Part shown: one piece after another, positions 27,513-36,633 of the stretch | Numbering within the stretch: position 1 is the stretch's first letter | Layout: the number at the start of each line of letters is the position of its first letter | Assembly: GCF_030694375.1 (NCBI RefSeq) | Contig: NZ_JAUXYL010000038.1 | Location: forward strand, 525,940 to 589,939 | Source: Algoriphagus sp. | GTDB taxonomy: Bacteria; Bacteroidota; Bacteroidia; Cytophagales; Cyclobacteriaceae | Length of the DNA stretch: 64,000 nucleotides | Reading direction: 5' to 3' | Translations under genes and position numbers: made by a program | Notes under the pieces: model-generated | Database searches by the model: none | The model's input: only the letters and a program-made list of their open reading frames with translations | Told to the model about the DNA's origin: nothing

Positions 27513-28389
27513 AAATGTTAACATGTCGCTCCGCATGATAGGAAGATCTAACCAAAGGTCCGGATTCCACATATTTTAAACCTCTTTTTAATCCTTCCTC
27601 CCGATATTCGGCAAAGAGATCAGGATGAATGAACTCTGCGACTTCTATGTGCATTTTAGTGGGTTGCAGGTATTGACCCAGAGTGAGAATATCACACCCA
27701 TGTTGAACCAGATGATCCATAGCAGTCAGGACTTCTTCTTTTTTTTCCCCAAGACCAAGCATGATCCCAGTTTTTGTCCGTTTTCCAAATTCTTTTGTCA
27801 ACTTGATCTGTTCCAAGGAACGCTCATATTTTGCCTGTGGGCGAACTCTTCGATACAAACTTCCGACTGTTTCCATGTTGTGAGACACCACTTCTTGTCC
27901 TCCACTGATCATTCGATAAAGTGCATCCCAATTTGATTTCACATCAGGGATTAGCGTTTCGATGGTTGTTTCTGGCGAAAGTTCTTTGGTCTGAACTACG
28001 GTCTGATACCAGATTTCAGCACCCTTGTCTTTTAATTCATCCCGATTTACTGAGGTGATGACGGCATGTTTTACACCCATTAATTTGATCGCTTCAGCTA
28101 CTCTACGAGGCTCGTCGGTGTCATATTCAGGTGGTCTTCCTGTCGCTACTGCACAGAAAGAGCAGGAACGCGTACAAACATTTCCCAAAATCATGAAAGT
28201 CGCTGTGCCTGCTCCCCAGCATTCTCCCATATTAGGGCAATTCCCACTTTCGCAGATGGTGTGAAGCTTATGTTCGTCGACTAATTTTCTGACTTTGGCG
28301 TATTCTTTTCCCACGGGAAGCTTCACCCGAAGCCAATCTGGCTTCTTGCGGCGGGTTGCTTCTTCTGAGATTACTGGCAATTCAATCAT
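27511..28389 (-). CDS. lipA: Lipoyl synthase
   Basis: LipA is a radical-SAM enzyme that inserts two sulfurs into the octanoyl group on lipoyl domains. Both clusters' ligands are visible: the auxiliary cluster motif C-x4-C-x5-C in [12 protein letters not shown], and the radical-SAM CxxxCxxC in CTRSCSFC. Later segments [14 protein letters not shown] and [17 protein letters not shown] are typical of the family, as is the C-terminal RSSYHAE segment. The length of 292 residues is normal. Clients in this genome should include GcvH and the 2-oxoacid dehydrogenase E2 that partners the E1 gene at 45962-47965. Confidence 0.97.
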   Translation of the reverse strand: MIELPVISEEATRRKKPDWLRVKLPVGKEYAKVRKLVDEHKLHTICESGNCPNMGECWGAGTATFMILGNVCTRSCSFCAVATGRPPEYDTDEPRRVAEAIKLMGVKHAVITSVNRDELKDKGAEIWYQTVVQTKELSPETTIETLIPDVKSNWDALYRMISGGQEVVSHNMETVGSLYRRVRPQAKYERSLEQIKLTKEFGKRTKTGIMLGLGEKKEEVLTAMDHLVQHGCDILTLGQYLQPTKMHIEVAEFIHPDLFAEYREEGLKRGLKYVESGPLVRSSYHAERHVNI

Positions 28390-28444
28390 TACTTTCGGAT
28401 TTGGTACAAAGGTAACTGTGAAGATTTCAAAAACCCAATTGGGT

Positions 28445-29173
28445 TTATTTTCGGAAACCGTAGAAAAAGGTAAAATAAGCAGACTGAAAGAACTGGTTGT
28501 TTTCTGCCGTGGGGATGAGAGGTATTTCTTTGCTATAGCCTTCTAGCATGTAACCGACTTCCAATCCAGTAGCGCTGCTTCTAAAGACTCCAAACTCGAA
28601 CATAAGTGCGGCTTTCAAGGTAGCCCCAACTGCAATTTCAGATTGTCCAATCCCTTGAAACAGTCTTCCAGATCCTAAAATATTAAATCTGCTTTGATGG
28701 ACTTCCGGATTATATTGTTCAGTAACAGTTTGGACTCTGCTTACTGCGTATTCAATAAAATAAGGAGCAATCAAGCCAATGGTAGGGCCCGCAGCAGCTA
28801 AAGCACTTACTTGAACGCCTTGGTTTGGCGCTTTTTTAAAAAGCACTATTTCACGCCCGTAATGAGGTCTTATCGCGTAGAGATAGTTTGATTTTCCGAA
28901 AATGTAGCTATTGCCTAGAACCGTATTGTATCTGGCTTCTTTTTGGCTTTTCACGTTAGACAATTCAATCCCCCAAAATGAAAATTGTGAATCGTCTATT
29001 CGAGTTCCTGCTTTGAAAACAATTCCTCCAATAAGGCCTCCATTTGTGTTTTTATTAACACCAAACAGGTATTCCTTATCATATTCATAATTTCCCACAT
29101 CCTCTCTTTGAGGAAAAGCGGTCAGGGATATGAAGAAGAAAAATACGGGTAAGATTAATTTCAGCTTGCTCAT
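28445..29173 (-). CDS. Secreted or outer-membrane-type protein of unknown function
   Basis: A signal peptide is clear ([22 protein letters not shown], then REDVG). The mature 220 residues are rich in alternating hydrophobic/polar stretches and aromatic residues, ending in [11 protein letters not shown]. This is compatible with a small outer membrane beta-barrel, although the terminal residue is Lys, not Phe. I do not recognise a named family. It sits alone, divergent from the OsmC gene and upstream of lipA on the same strand (55 nt), so it might be co-transcribed with lipA. Confidence 0.65.
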   Translation of the reverse strand: MSKLKLILPVFFFFISLTAFPQREDVGNYEYDKEYLFGVNKNTNGGLIGGIVFKAGTRIDDSQFSFWGIELSNVKSQKEARYNTVLGNSYIFGKSNYLYAIRPHYGREIVLFKKAPNQGVQVSALAAAGPTIGLIAPYFIEYAVSRVQTVTEQYNPEVHQSRFNILGSGRLFQGIGQSEIAVGATLKAALMFEFGVFRSSATGLEVGYMLEGYSKEIPLIPTAENNQFFQSAYFTFFYGFRK

Positions 29174-29243
29174 TCGAGTTGGTCGAAAATATTGCTCTAT
29201 TTTTGGTTATAAGTGTTTAACTGTATTTTAAAAGTAAGAGTTT

Positions 29244-29648
29244 ATGCCCACTATAAAAAGTTCATATTTAGGGAATTTGAGAACCCAGTCGGAGCACCTT
29301 CAGTCCGGTACTCAGCTCCTTACCGATGCGCCTATCGATAACAACGGGAAAGGTGAAGCTTTTTCTCCGACTGATCTGGTTGCCAGTGCTTTGGGGAGCT
29401 GTATGGTGACAATTATGGGTATAGTAGCAGATAGGGAAGGTATTTCTCTGAATGGTCTGACCTGGCAAGTAAAGAAGATCATGCAAGCCTCTCCTCGAAA
29501 GATTCAAGAAATAGTTGTGGATTTTGAGTGGGACAATCCCATTGATGATTCTGTTTTTATACAAAAACTTAAGAATGCTGCGCGAACTTGTCCTGTAGCG
29601 CTTAGCCTTGATCCGGCCATTAAGCAGACAATAAACTTCAAGTTCTAA
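29244..29648 (+). CDS. OsmC family protein
   Basis: OsmC-family proteins are thiol-dependent peroxidases that act on organic hydroperoxides. The two family cysteines are visible in LGSCMVTIMG (about residue 52) and in ARTCPVALS (about residue 115). The length of 134 residues and the central segment ISLNGLTWQVKKIMQASPRKIQEIVVDFEW match the YhfA/OsmC subgroup. It is divergent from the unknown secreted protein and precedes the serine dehydratase gene by 48 nt. Confidence 0.88.
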   Translation: MPTIKSSYLGNLRTQSEHLQSGTQLLTDAPIDNNGKGEAFSPTDLVASALGSCMVTIMGIVADREGISLNGLTWQVKKIMQASPRKIQEIVVDFEWDNPIDDSVFIQKLKNAARTCPVALSLDPAIKQTINFKF

Positions 29649-29696
29649 GCGAATCGAATTCTTTTTCGGTTCTTTGTAAGTCTATAAACCCAATTA

Positions 29697-30608
29697 ATGA
29701 TGTGTTATCTCTTTGAAAGTTTCAAAGGCTGGAAAGAATACTGTGAAAGCCAAAATGTCAGCTTAGTTCAATCGGTGATTGAATATGAGATTGAACAAAA
29801 GAATTCTTCTGAAGAAAGAATTTGGACCGGACTCCAGCACGCCTATTCAGTCATGAAAGACGCAGTTAAAACAGGACTGGAAGATGAAATGACATCAAGA
29901 TCAGGGATGATCAATAATGGAGCAAAAAAAGTGTTCAATCATCCCCTAGCGGTACTTTCTCCTGAATTCCAAAAATTGATTTCAAGGGCTTTGGCAGCCA
30001 AAGAAGTTAATTCCTGTATGGGAAGAGTGGTTGCGGCGCCAACTGCGGGTGCTTCAGGCATACTTCCTGGAACACTGGTCACCTTACAGGAAATCCATGG
30101 CTTGAGCGACTCAAAAATATTGGAAGGGCTTTTGGTTGGCGCTGGAATTGCCTTGATCATCGAAGAAAAAGCGAGTCTTGCAGGAGCAGTAGGAGGCTGT
30201 CAGGCAGAGACTGGTTCAGCAGCAGCCATGGCGTCAGGAGGGATTGTTTACTGTTTGGGTGGGACAATTGATCAGGTTTTTAACGCAGTTGCCATTACTA
30301 TTCAGTGCATGCTCGGGTTAGTTTGTGATCCTGTTGCTGGTCTTGTAGAAGTGCCTTGTGTTGTAAGAAATGCAAGTGCAGCAGCGATAGCTTTCAGTTC
30401 GGCGCAAATTGCTTTAGCCAATGTGAATGCTGTAATTCCAGTGGATGAATGCATCGAGGCAATGGGCGAAATAGGGGCATCAATGGAAAGCCGTTACAAG
30501 GAAACAGCTATGGGTGGACTAGCTGCTACATTGACGGGTCAAGAAATATCCAAGCGGGTTTTGATTCAGGATATTGAGATCTTGCCTGACGAAAATTTAC
30601 CCGAGTAA
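29697..30608 (+). CDS. sdaAA: L-serine dehydratase, iron-sulfur-dependent, alpha chain
   Basis: This [4Fe-4S] enzyme deaminates L-serine to pyruvate and ammonia. Family segments with cluster cysteines are EVNSCMGRVVAAPTAGASGILPG, EKASLAGAVGGCQAETGSAAAMASGG and CMLGLVCDPVAGLVEVPCVVRNA. The 303 residues correspond to the alpha chain of two-chain enzymes or the C-terminal half of single-chain ones. No beta-chain gene is adjacent; it may lie elsewhere. Two in-frame ATGs (29697, 29700) compete as start. Serine and glycine metabolism (gcvP) genes are near but not in the same unit. The 3' end overlaps the convergent membrane-protein gene by 12 nt. Confidence 0.93.
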   Translation: MMCYLFESFKGWKEYCESQNVSLVQSVIEYEIEQKNSSEERIWTGLQHAYSVMKDAVKTGLEDEMTSRSGMINNGAKKVFNHPLAVLSPEFQKLISRALAAKEVNSCMGRVVAAPTAGASGILPGTLVTLQEIHGLSDSKILEGLLVGAGIALIIEEKASLAGAVGGCQAETGSAAAMASGGIVYCLGGTIDQVFNAVAITIQCMLGLVCDPVAGLVEVPCVVRNASAAAIAFSSAQIALANVNAVIPVDECIEAMGEIGASMESRYKETAMGGLAATLTGQEISKRVLIQDIEILPDENLPE

Positions 30609-31055
30609 TCGAATAAAAAAGGGAATTTGAAGTATTTGCTCAATGGTAAGACTGAAAATGGATGCCCAAAATATTGCGCTCCACAGCATATGAAAGTAGA
30701 TGTTTCGCTTTTTAGTCCCAAAAGAAACTAATATCAAAGTCCCACCTATTGGAGTTAAAAATATCGGTGTTGCAAATGCAATACCGATTTCACCATATTT
30801 TTTCCAAAGCGTCACAATTGATCTAGACCTTTTACTAAAAACGGTTCTTTTCTTTTTGATTCGAAGTGCAAGAAATTCTTTAAGTCTTGTTCCAATTAAG
30901 GTAAACAAGAAAACGCTGGTCATCATTCCAGAAACGCTCACCAGCATTATTTTCCAAAATCCATAACCTGCTGCTGAACCGAGGATTGGTCCAGCGACAA
31001 ATTTAAATAGACAAAGAAAATATATACCGAAGAATGTAATTATAGATTCACCCAT
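30597..31055 (-). CDS. Small multi-pass membrane protein, possibly small multidrug-export-like
   Basis: The protein has 152 residues with four hydrophobic segments: about 4-28, 33-55, 93-112 and 122-140. A basic cytoplasmic loop (ALRIKKKRTVFSKRSRS) lies between the second and third. The segment IAFATPIFLTPIGGTLILVSFG with its Thr-Pro pairs resembles a re-entrant or paired-helix transporter motif as in the putative small multidrug export (DUF) family, but I am not sure. Its start overlaps the end of the upstream Ca2+/Na+ antiporter gene by 16 nt, so expression is coupled, and its stop overlaps convergent sdaAA by 12 nt. Confidence 0.7.
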   Translation of the reverse strand: MGESIITFFGIYFLCLFKFVAGPILGSAAGYGFWKIMLVSVSGMMTSVFLFTLIGTRLKEFLALRIKKKRTVFSKRSRSIVTLWKKYGEIGIAFATPIFLTPIGGTLILVSFGTKKRNIYFHMLWSAIFWASIFSLTIEQILQIPFFIRLLG

Positions 31056-31993
31056 AAGAGGAAATACAAATATGCGAAATAGCTTAAAAGGAGTATTGAT
31101 CCTTCAAGTTGCGAAATTCGCATTTTTCTTCTCATCAAAAGAAAAAGAAGTAAAGAGATTCCAATCATCCACAGATAGTCGGATTGGATAAAAGCCTCGG
31201 AAATATTGATCGGATTTATAATCGCCGTGATTCCAATGATCGAAAGAATATTCATAATATTACTTCCAAGGATGTTCCCTAATGCAAGATCCGTTCGCTT
31301 TGATAAAGCTGCGATGATAGATGTGATGAGTTCTGGTAGACTAGTACCAATAGCAACGATTGTCACCCCGATTACTCGTTCTGAAACTCCAAATTGTCTA
31401 GATATAAGTATAGCATTATCCACCAAGAGTTCTGAACCAAAGTATAAGCCGATGGTCCCTCCTACAAGTAGACCGATGGAAGCTGCCCAGCTGTAATTTC
31501 CCACAGGGCCAAATTCTTCAGGATTACCCTCTTGGCTTTTCTCAATTCCCTTACCTAGATTCCTTAAAAGGTAGGCATTGAAAGCTATGAAGGAAATAAC
31601 CAGGAAAATTCCTTCCCAAACTGAAATAATGAGATCTAGGCTTAGGGTATAAAAAATTAATGTAACTAATAGCATCATGCTATAGTCAAATCGAATGTGG
31701 GTTTGGCGAATAAGGATCGGGTAGAATAAACTGCTTAAACCTAAAACCAGTGCTATATTAGAAATATTTGAGCCTACGACATTCCCAATAGAAATGTCGC
31801 TATTTCCCTTAAGTGAAGCATTTATACTAACCAAAAGCTCGGGAGCTGAGGTGCCAAAAGCAACCACAGTTAGTCCAATTAAACCTGCATTCATTCCCAG
31901 CTTTAAAGCAATGGAAGAGGCACCATCTACCAAAAGCTTCCCGCCAAGGAGGAGGATCAGTAATCCTATGGCTAATAAAAAATAAATGATCAT
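31040..31993 (-). CDS. Calcium/sodium antiporter (CaCA family)
   Basis: About ten transmembrane segments form two inverted halves, each with its alpha-repeat: GTSAPELLVSINASLKG with GNVVGSNISNIALVLG in the first half, and GTSLPELITSIIAALSKR with GNILGSNIMNILSIIG in the second. The PEL glutamates and the GSN asparagines are the expected ion ligands. The length of 317 residues fits YrbG-type bacterial members, which exchange Ca2+ for Na+ or K+ across the inner membrane. It lies 3 nt downstream of upp and overlaps the following small membrane-protein gene. Confidence 0.93.
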   Translation of the reverse strand: MIIYFLLAIGLLILLLGGKLLVDGASSIALKLGMNAGLIGLTVVAFGTSAPELLVSINASLKGNSDISIGNVVGSNISNIALVLGLSSLFYPILIRQTHIRFDYSMMLLVTLIFYTLSLDLIISVWEGIFLVISFIAFNAYLLRNLGKGIEKSQEGNPEEFGPVGNYSWAASIGLLVGGTIGLYFGSELLVDNAILISRQFGVSERVIGVTIVAIGTSLPELITSIIAALSKRTDLALGNILGSNIMNILSIIGITAIINPINISEAFIQSDYLWMIGISLLLFLLMRRKMRISQLEGSILLLSYFAYLYFLLWVNL

Positions 31994-31996
31994 CGC

Positions 31997-32638
31997 TTAG
32001 ATTTTTTCTCCGAATGCAAGATCTCCGGCATCACCAAGTCCTGGGACGATGTAGAACTTTTCATTCAGAGATAGATCCAAGGCTCCAAGCCATAATTTAT
32101 AAGGAACTTTTACGTTTTCCTGGATGTACTTTACACCTTCTGGAGAGGCAATAATCGCTACAATATGAATAATTTCAGGAGTGCCATGGGTCAAAATTGT
32201 TTCGATGGAGCGAACAAATGATTTACCTGTCGCCAGCATTGGGTCTGCTAAGATTACCGTTTTCCCCTCAAGATTTGGGCTTGCGTGATAGCCTAAATTT
32301 ATTACCACCTCATTCGATCCCTCCTCTCGAAAAGCCCCTATGAATCCACTTTCAGCTCTGTCGAAAAAATTTAAGAATCCTTGGTAAAAGGGGATCGAAG
32401 CCCGAAGAACTGCAAAGATGACAGGGTCAATACTTGGCGTTTTTATTTTTGTTTTAGCCAATGGTGTCTGAATCTCCTTTTCTTGGTAGGGGAAGGATTT
32501 TGAAATTTCATAGGCCAAAATTTCTCCAATTCTTTCTAAATTTTTCCGAAATCTTAATCTATCACTTTGAATCGTAATGTCACGAAGCTCAGCAATAAAT
32601 TGATTTCCAATTGAGTTGAATTCTTCTAAAACAAACAT
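31997..32638 (-). CDS. upp: Uracil phosphoribosyltransferase
   Basis: The enzyme makes UMP from uracil and PRPP (pyrimidine salvage). The PRPP-binding loop is in TVILADPMLATGKSFV near residues 128-143, and the family's uracil-recognition segment is FYIVPGLGDAGDLAFG at the C-terminus. The length of 213 residues is normal. It is transcribed before the antiporter gene with a 3 nt gap, after a hairpin that separates it from the upstream OmpA gene. Confidence 0.95.
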   Translation of the reverse strand: MFVLEEFNSIGNQFIAELRDITIQSDRLRFRKNLERIGEILAYEISKSFPYQEKEIQTPLAKTKIKTPSIDPVIFAVLRASIPFYQGFLNFFDRAESGFIGAFREEGSNEVVINLGYHASPNLEGKTVILADPMLATGKSFVRSIETILTHGTPEIIHIVAIIASPEGVKYIQENVKVPYKLWLGALDLSLNEKFYIVPGLGDAGDLAFGEKI

Positions 32639-32649
32639 GATATCAGTAT

Positions 32650-32689
32650 AAATACTTAGTCCGATTTACCTAAACCGGACTAAGTATTT
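32650..32689 (-). terminator. Hairpin between OmpA-like gene and upp
   Basis: A perfect 14 bp inverted repeat (AAATACTTAGTCCG and complement) with a 12 nt loop lies just past the stop of the OmpA-like gene. The tail on the minus strand is only weakly T-rich, so termination may be partial. Confidence 0.55.
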
Positions 32690-32692
32690 GAT

Positions 32693-33988
32693 TTATAGGA
32701 TTTGAAAACTCGTTCTTCGTGCCAATTGGCGAGCCTCAGGTGATGCTTTATCCACTGAAGTATCTTCCCCATAACCTTTGAATGAAAGTCTTGCAGCATC
32801 AACTCCTGAAGAAACTAACAAATCATATACTGCTTTTGCTCGCTTCTCTGAAAGCTTCATGTTATAATTTTCCGTTCCAAGTTCATCGGCATAACCTTTA
32901 ATTTCCAAACGAACCCCTGGATTTCTCTTCAAAAAGTTAGACACAAATTGGGCTGCACTAATGGAGTAACCTAATGGTTTTGAGCTATCAAATGCGAAGT
33001 AAACATTTACATACCCATCATTAATTGCTTTTTTCAGGTAGTCAACTTCATCTAAAATCTCTACTTCTGAGGGGCAGCCGTTAAGAGAAGATGGCCCTGG
33101 CTGAAATGGGCATTTATCAAGGTGATCAGGAGTCCCATCTCCATCTGAATCAAGTGTTATTCCTAAAGAATTAACCCTTGCTCCTGAGGGAGTATTTGGC
33201 TCCTTGTCCAAGTAATCAGGAATACCATCTCCATCAGAGTCTTTGAGCATATCTTTGATTTCAGTTATTGCTTCGTTCAACTCGTCTTTGGTAGCATATT
33301 TTTCATTGGCGAAGTACCAATCTGCATGTTTTTCAGCCTTTCCTAAATAAAAATTCAATCCAAGCGTACCTGTCCACCAAGTTCCTGTAGCGTGGACAAA
33401 TGGATTACTTGGGGGATTTGGTTGGTCCAAAGCATTGTAATAATTCCCATCTAATGTATAAGTTTGTCTTCCATTGATATTTACAGAAATATCTCCAGCT
33501 AAAGCTACTCTATCAGATAGGTTAAATAATGAAGTTAAACCAGTAGTGATAAGGTAGTAATATTCTGGCTCTAAAGAATATGTCGCAGGTTCTTTATAAT
33601 CAATTCTACCCCCACCTGCGCCAAGATGGCCAAGTAAACCTAGCTTCTTAGAAAAAGATTCGAAGTTTAACATTTTTCCAAAGTTGCCAACTCCTTGAAG
33701 AGTTATGGTTTGATAGTTAGTTGTAAACTCCGGACTTTTTCCCTTGGCTTCCCTGAAATTTCCCGTCCCTAAGTTTCCTTTAAACCCCACATACTCATTG
33801 ATCATATATCGTGCTCCGATATCAATATGTCCCAGATTTAAAGTTGGTGATAGATATCCAGGGGTTAAAGGTCCCATTGCTTTATTAAAGCCTCCATTTA
33901 ATTCGATTGACCATCTGTTAAATTCTTTTTGGGCGGAGACTTTCAATGCGGCTCCTAGTAGAAGGATTACGATAAGGTGTTTTTTCAT
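32693..33988 (-). CDS. OmpA family protein with thrombospondin-3 repeats (copy 1)
   Basis: The signal peptide MKKHLIVILLLGAALKVSA precedes a mature N-terminal region (about 20-235) that looks like an outer membrane beta-barrel. A calcium-binding thrombospondin-type-3 linker follows at about 249-300 (DSDGDGIPDYLD and DSDGDGTPDHLDKCP). The C-terminal OmpA domain (about 325-431) contains the peptidoglycan-binding residues in GYADELGTENYNMKLSEKRAKAVYDLL. It anchors the outer membrane to peptidoglycan. A highly similar copy lies upstream (34264-35544), evidence of tandem duplication. Separate hairpins follow each gene, so they are separately transcribed. Confidence 0.92.
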   Translation of the reverse strand: MKKHLIVILLLGAALKVSAQKEFNRWSIELNGGFNKAMGPLTPGYLSPTLNLGHIDIGARYMINEYVGFKGNLGTGNFREAKGKSPEFTTNYQTITLQGVGNFGKMLNFESFSKKLGLLGHLGAGGGRIDYKEPATYSLEPEYYYLITTGLTSLFNLSDRVALAGDISVNINGRQTYTLDGNYYNALDQPNPPSNPFVHATGTWWTGTLGLNFYLGKAEKHADWYFANEKYATKDELNEAITEIKDMLKDSDGDGIPDYLDKEPNTPSGARVNSLGITLDSDGDGTPDHLDKCPFQPGPSSLNGCPSEVEILDEVDYLKKAINDGYVNVYFAFDSSKPLGYSISAAQFVSNFLKRNPGVRLEIKGYADELGTENYNMKLSEKRAKAVYDLLVSSGVDAARLSFKGYGEDTSVDKASPEARQLARRTSFQIL

Positions 33989-34120
33989 ACTAGAGAAATA
34001 GTGATTGAGTAATTGTACCGAGGTAAAGTTAAATAAGCTTATGTGAAAATCTCCATAAAACTTTCATGAATTAAGGGAATTCACTTAGGGAAATAATCAT
34101 TGGAAATAGAATATATTTTT

Positions 34121-34195
34121 TGAAACATCTGCCTTTTACAAGGAAGTTTGGTTGTTTTTTCGTGAAAACCTGCCTACTGCAAGAAGGTTTGCTAT
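34121..34195. repeat. Imperfect direct repeat upstream of OmpA copy 1
   Basis: Two related stretches, 34121-34153 and 34163-34195, share TGAAA, CTGCCT and AAG-GTTTG elements at 42 nt spacing. They lie between the terminator of copy 2 and the start of copy 1, so they could be regulator sites for copy 1. No known regulator motif is recognised. Confidence 0.4.
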
Positions 34196-34206
34196 AAATA
34201 GAGCTA

Positions 34207-34242
34207 CGAAAAAAAAAAGCCCGATTTTAAAAATCGGGCTTT
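34207..34242 (-). terminator. Terminator after OmpA copy 2
   Basis: The stem AAAGCCCGATTT/AAATCGGGCTTT with a 3 nt loop is followed on the minus strand by a run of T's. Confidence 0.85.
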
Positions 34243-34263
34243 CAAAATTTAATGTGCTAGTAT

Positions 34264-35544
34264 TTATTTAACCTCAAAGCTTGCTCTCCTTGCCAACTGA
34301 CGAGCATCTGCTGAAGCTTTGTCTACTGAAGTGTCTTCTCCGTATCCTTTGTAAGAAAGTCTTGATGCATTAACACCTGAAGAAATTAGTAGGTCATATA
34401 CAGCTTTTGCCCTTCTTTCAGAAAGTTTCATGTTGTAATCTTCTGGTCCAATTTCATCTGCAAAACCTTTTATTTCCACATTTACACTAGGATTTCTCTT
34501 CATGAAATTAGAAACATAATGTGCAGCACTTACAGAATAACCAAGTGGTTTTGAGCTGTCGAAAGCGTAGTATACGTTGACATATCCATCGTTAATAGCC
34601 TTCTTGAGGTAATCAACCTCAGCTACAACCTCTACTTCTGCAGGACATCCGTTGGTCGAAGCAGGCCCTGGCTGGAAAGGACATTTGTCCAAATGATCTG
34701 GTGTACCATCACCATCAGAGTCAAGCGTCATCCCAGAAGAGTTTACTCTTGCCCCGGCTGGAGTATTAGGTTCTTTGTCTAAGTAATCTGGAACACCGTC
34801 ACCATCAGAATCTTTCAGCATGTCTTTTATGCCGTTAATTTGAGTAGCAAGTTCTTCCTTAGTGGCGTACTTATCAGCTGCAATATACCAATCCGCGTGC
34901 TGAGCTGCTTTACCTAGGTAGAAATTAAGACCAACGGTACCAGTCCACCATGTCCCATTTGCACCGTAAAATCCATTGCTAATATCAGGTCGAATCGCTG
35001 TAGCACCGTCAAAAGTAACTGTTTGACGACCATTAAGGATAGTTGAGATGTCTGCAACTAAAGCAACTCTTTCGCTCAGTTTTATCTGAGGGGTTAATCC
35101 AAAAATCAATGTATAAACATTGTCATCGAAATCATTAAATGCATTCTCTTCAGGATTGACAAGACCAATACCTGCTCCACCGTGGAGTAACAAACCAAAT
35201 GATCTACTGAATGATTCAAAATTCATGATTCGGCCGATGTTGGCCACACCTTGAAGATTCAATCTATTATATTTTGTGTCGAATGACGGGCTTTCACCAT
35301 CAACCTCTTTGAAGGAACCAAATCCGTAATCCAGTTTTGCACCGAATTTCTCATTAAACATGTAACGAACGCCGAAATCAACGTGGCCAATGTTTAGAGT
35401 GGGAGATAGGAAGCCGCCAGTTAGAGGGGCCATAGGCTTATTAAAACCTCCGGTTGCCTCGAGTGACCATTTGTTAAATTCCTGGGCGTTGGCTGTTAAA
35501 ACCAAGGCTCCAGCCATAAGGGATGAGAGTATAAATTTTTTCAT
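34264..35544 (-). CDS. OmpA family protein with thrombospondin-3 repeats (copy 2)
   Basis: The architecture is the same as in the neighbouring copy: signal peptide MKKFILSSLMAGALVLTANA, beta-barrel-like region, two DSDGDG thrombospondin-3 repeats near residues 245-290, and a C-terminal OmpA domain with GFADEIGPEDYNMKLSERRAKAVYDLL. It is 426 residues long. The C-terminal halves of the two copies are nearly identical, while the barrel parts differ more, as expected for surface-exposed loops. A good promoter match lies upstream (TTTG at 35618-35621 and TAAATTTG at 35592-35599 on the minus strand, spacing 18), so this copy is likely highly expressed. Confidence 0.92.
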   Translation of the reverse strand: MKKFILSSLMAGALVLTANAQEFNKWSLEATGGFNKPMAPLTGGFLSPTLNIGHVDFGVRYMFNEKFGAKLDYGFGSFKEVDGESPSFDTKYNRLNLQGVANIGRIMNFESFSRSFGLLLHGGAGIGLVNPEENAFNDFDDNVYTLIFGLTPQIKLSERVALVADISTILNGRQTVTFDGATAIRPDISNGFYGANGTWWTGTVGLNFYLGKAAQHADWYIAADKYATKEELATQINGIKDMLKDSDGDGVPDYLDKEPNTPAGARVNSSGMTLDSDGDGTPDHLDKCPFQPGPASTNGCPAEVEVVAEVDYLKKAINDGYVNVYYAFDSSKPLGYSVSAAHYVSNFMKRNPSVNVEIKGFADEIGPEDYNMKLSERRAKAVYDLLISSGVNASRLSYKGYGEDTSVDKASADARQLARRASFEVK

Positions 35545-35591
35545 GACAAAAAATTTTTGTTCAGATTTTGAGTGATTGATAGATGTAATTG

Positions 35592-35621
35592 CAAATTTAT
35601 AAACTTTTTATTTACTGCAAA
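35592..35621 (-). promoter_or_regulatory. Promoter of OmpA copy 2
   Basis: On the minus strand TTTG is followed after 18 nt by TAAATTTG, close to the Bacteroidota consensus (TTTG, 19 nt, TANNTTTG). The leader to the ATG is about 45 nt. Confidence 0.6.
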
Positions 35622-35716
35622 TCTAGACGTTTTATTTTAATCACAATCTTTGACTTGAAATTTATGATAATTTTTAAATTCTTATCATAACATTTGTTAA
35701 CACATTCAATGCCAAA

Positions 35717-36625
35717 ATGAAATTCCTTTTCGAATTATTGTCTAAACTTAGTGTTTCGGGAGATGAATCTGATATTTCAAAATTCATACTTCAACATGTC
35801 AAAGAACGATCAATCGGGTGGAAGGTTCGGCCTGAGATGTTTTTTGGCGAAGATTTTCATGATTGTATACTTTTAAAATTTGGAGTTCCAAGAACTGCTG
35901 TATTTGCTCATATCGATACGGTTGGATTTATGACCCGGTATCAGAATCAGCTTATTCCAGTGGGGGGTCCAGAAATAATGGATGGAATACGGTTAACGGG
36001 TAGAGATACTAAAGGAGAGGTATTTTGTAAGTTGATTGGCGCTGAAGACGCATGTTATCATGATTTCCCAAGAGGAATTGAGCCTGGTACTCGCCTATCT
36101 TTTGATCAAGATGTCAGAGTAGATGATGAATATATTCAAGCTGCTTATTTAGATAATCGTTTGGGTGTTTACAGTGCATTAAAATTATGTGAAACCATTG
36201 AAAATGGGTGGGTTGTATTTACAACTTATGAAGAGCACGGTGGCGGTAGCATGCCTTTTTTAATCAAATTTATCCAAGAAAATGCACCTGTAAAGCAAGC
36301 GCTGATATCTGATATTACTTGGATTACTGAGGGGGTCGAACACCACAAAGGGGTTGTGATTTCTGCTCGGGATAAATTTATCCCTCGAAAAAAGTTTATT
36401 GATAAGGTGGTCAAATTGGCCGAAAAAAGTGGTGTTCCTTATCAAATTGAGGTTGAAGCCTATGGAGGTAGTGACGGGCGAGAAATTCAATTCTCTCCCT
36501 ATGCGATTGACTGGTGTTTTATTGGTGCAGCCGAGGATTTTGTTCATACTCCAAATGAAAAAGTTTCCTTATCTGATCTGGATTCCATGATCAAGATGTA
36601 CCAATTTCTATTGAGCGAGCTTTAA
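35717..36625 (+). CDS. M42 family metallopeptidase
   Basis: M42 enzymes are large cytoplasmic tetrahedral aminopeptidases with two metal ions. Ligand and catalytic segments are present in order: AHIDTVGFMTR (residues about 68-78), AAYLDNRLGVYSALKL, TYEEHGGG with the general-base glutamate and metal glutamate, SDITWITEG, GGSDGREIQ, and near the C-terminus IGAAEDFVHTPNEKVSLSDL. The 302 residues are a little shorter than the usual 340-360. It precedes hpt by 8 nt in an apparent hpt-adk unit, so all three may be co-transcribed. Confidence 0.88.
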   Translation: MKFLFELLSKLSVSGDESDISKFILQHVKERSIGWKVRPEMFFGEDFHDCILLKFGVPRTAVFAHIDTVGFMTRYQNQLIPVGGPEIMDGIRLTGRDTKGEVFCKLIGAEDACYHDFPRGIEPGTRLSFDQDVRVDDEYIQAAYLDNRLGVYSALKLCETIENGWVVFTTYEEHGGGSMPFLIKFIQENAPVKQALISDITWITEGVEHHKGVVISARDKFIPRKKFIDKVVKLAEKSGVPYQIEVEAYGGSDGREIQFSPYAIDWCFIGAAEDFVHTPNEKVSLSDLDSMIKMYQFLLSEL

Positions 36626-36633
36626 ATTTAAAA

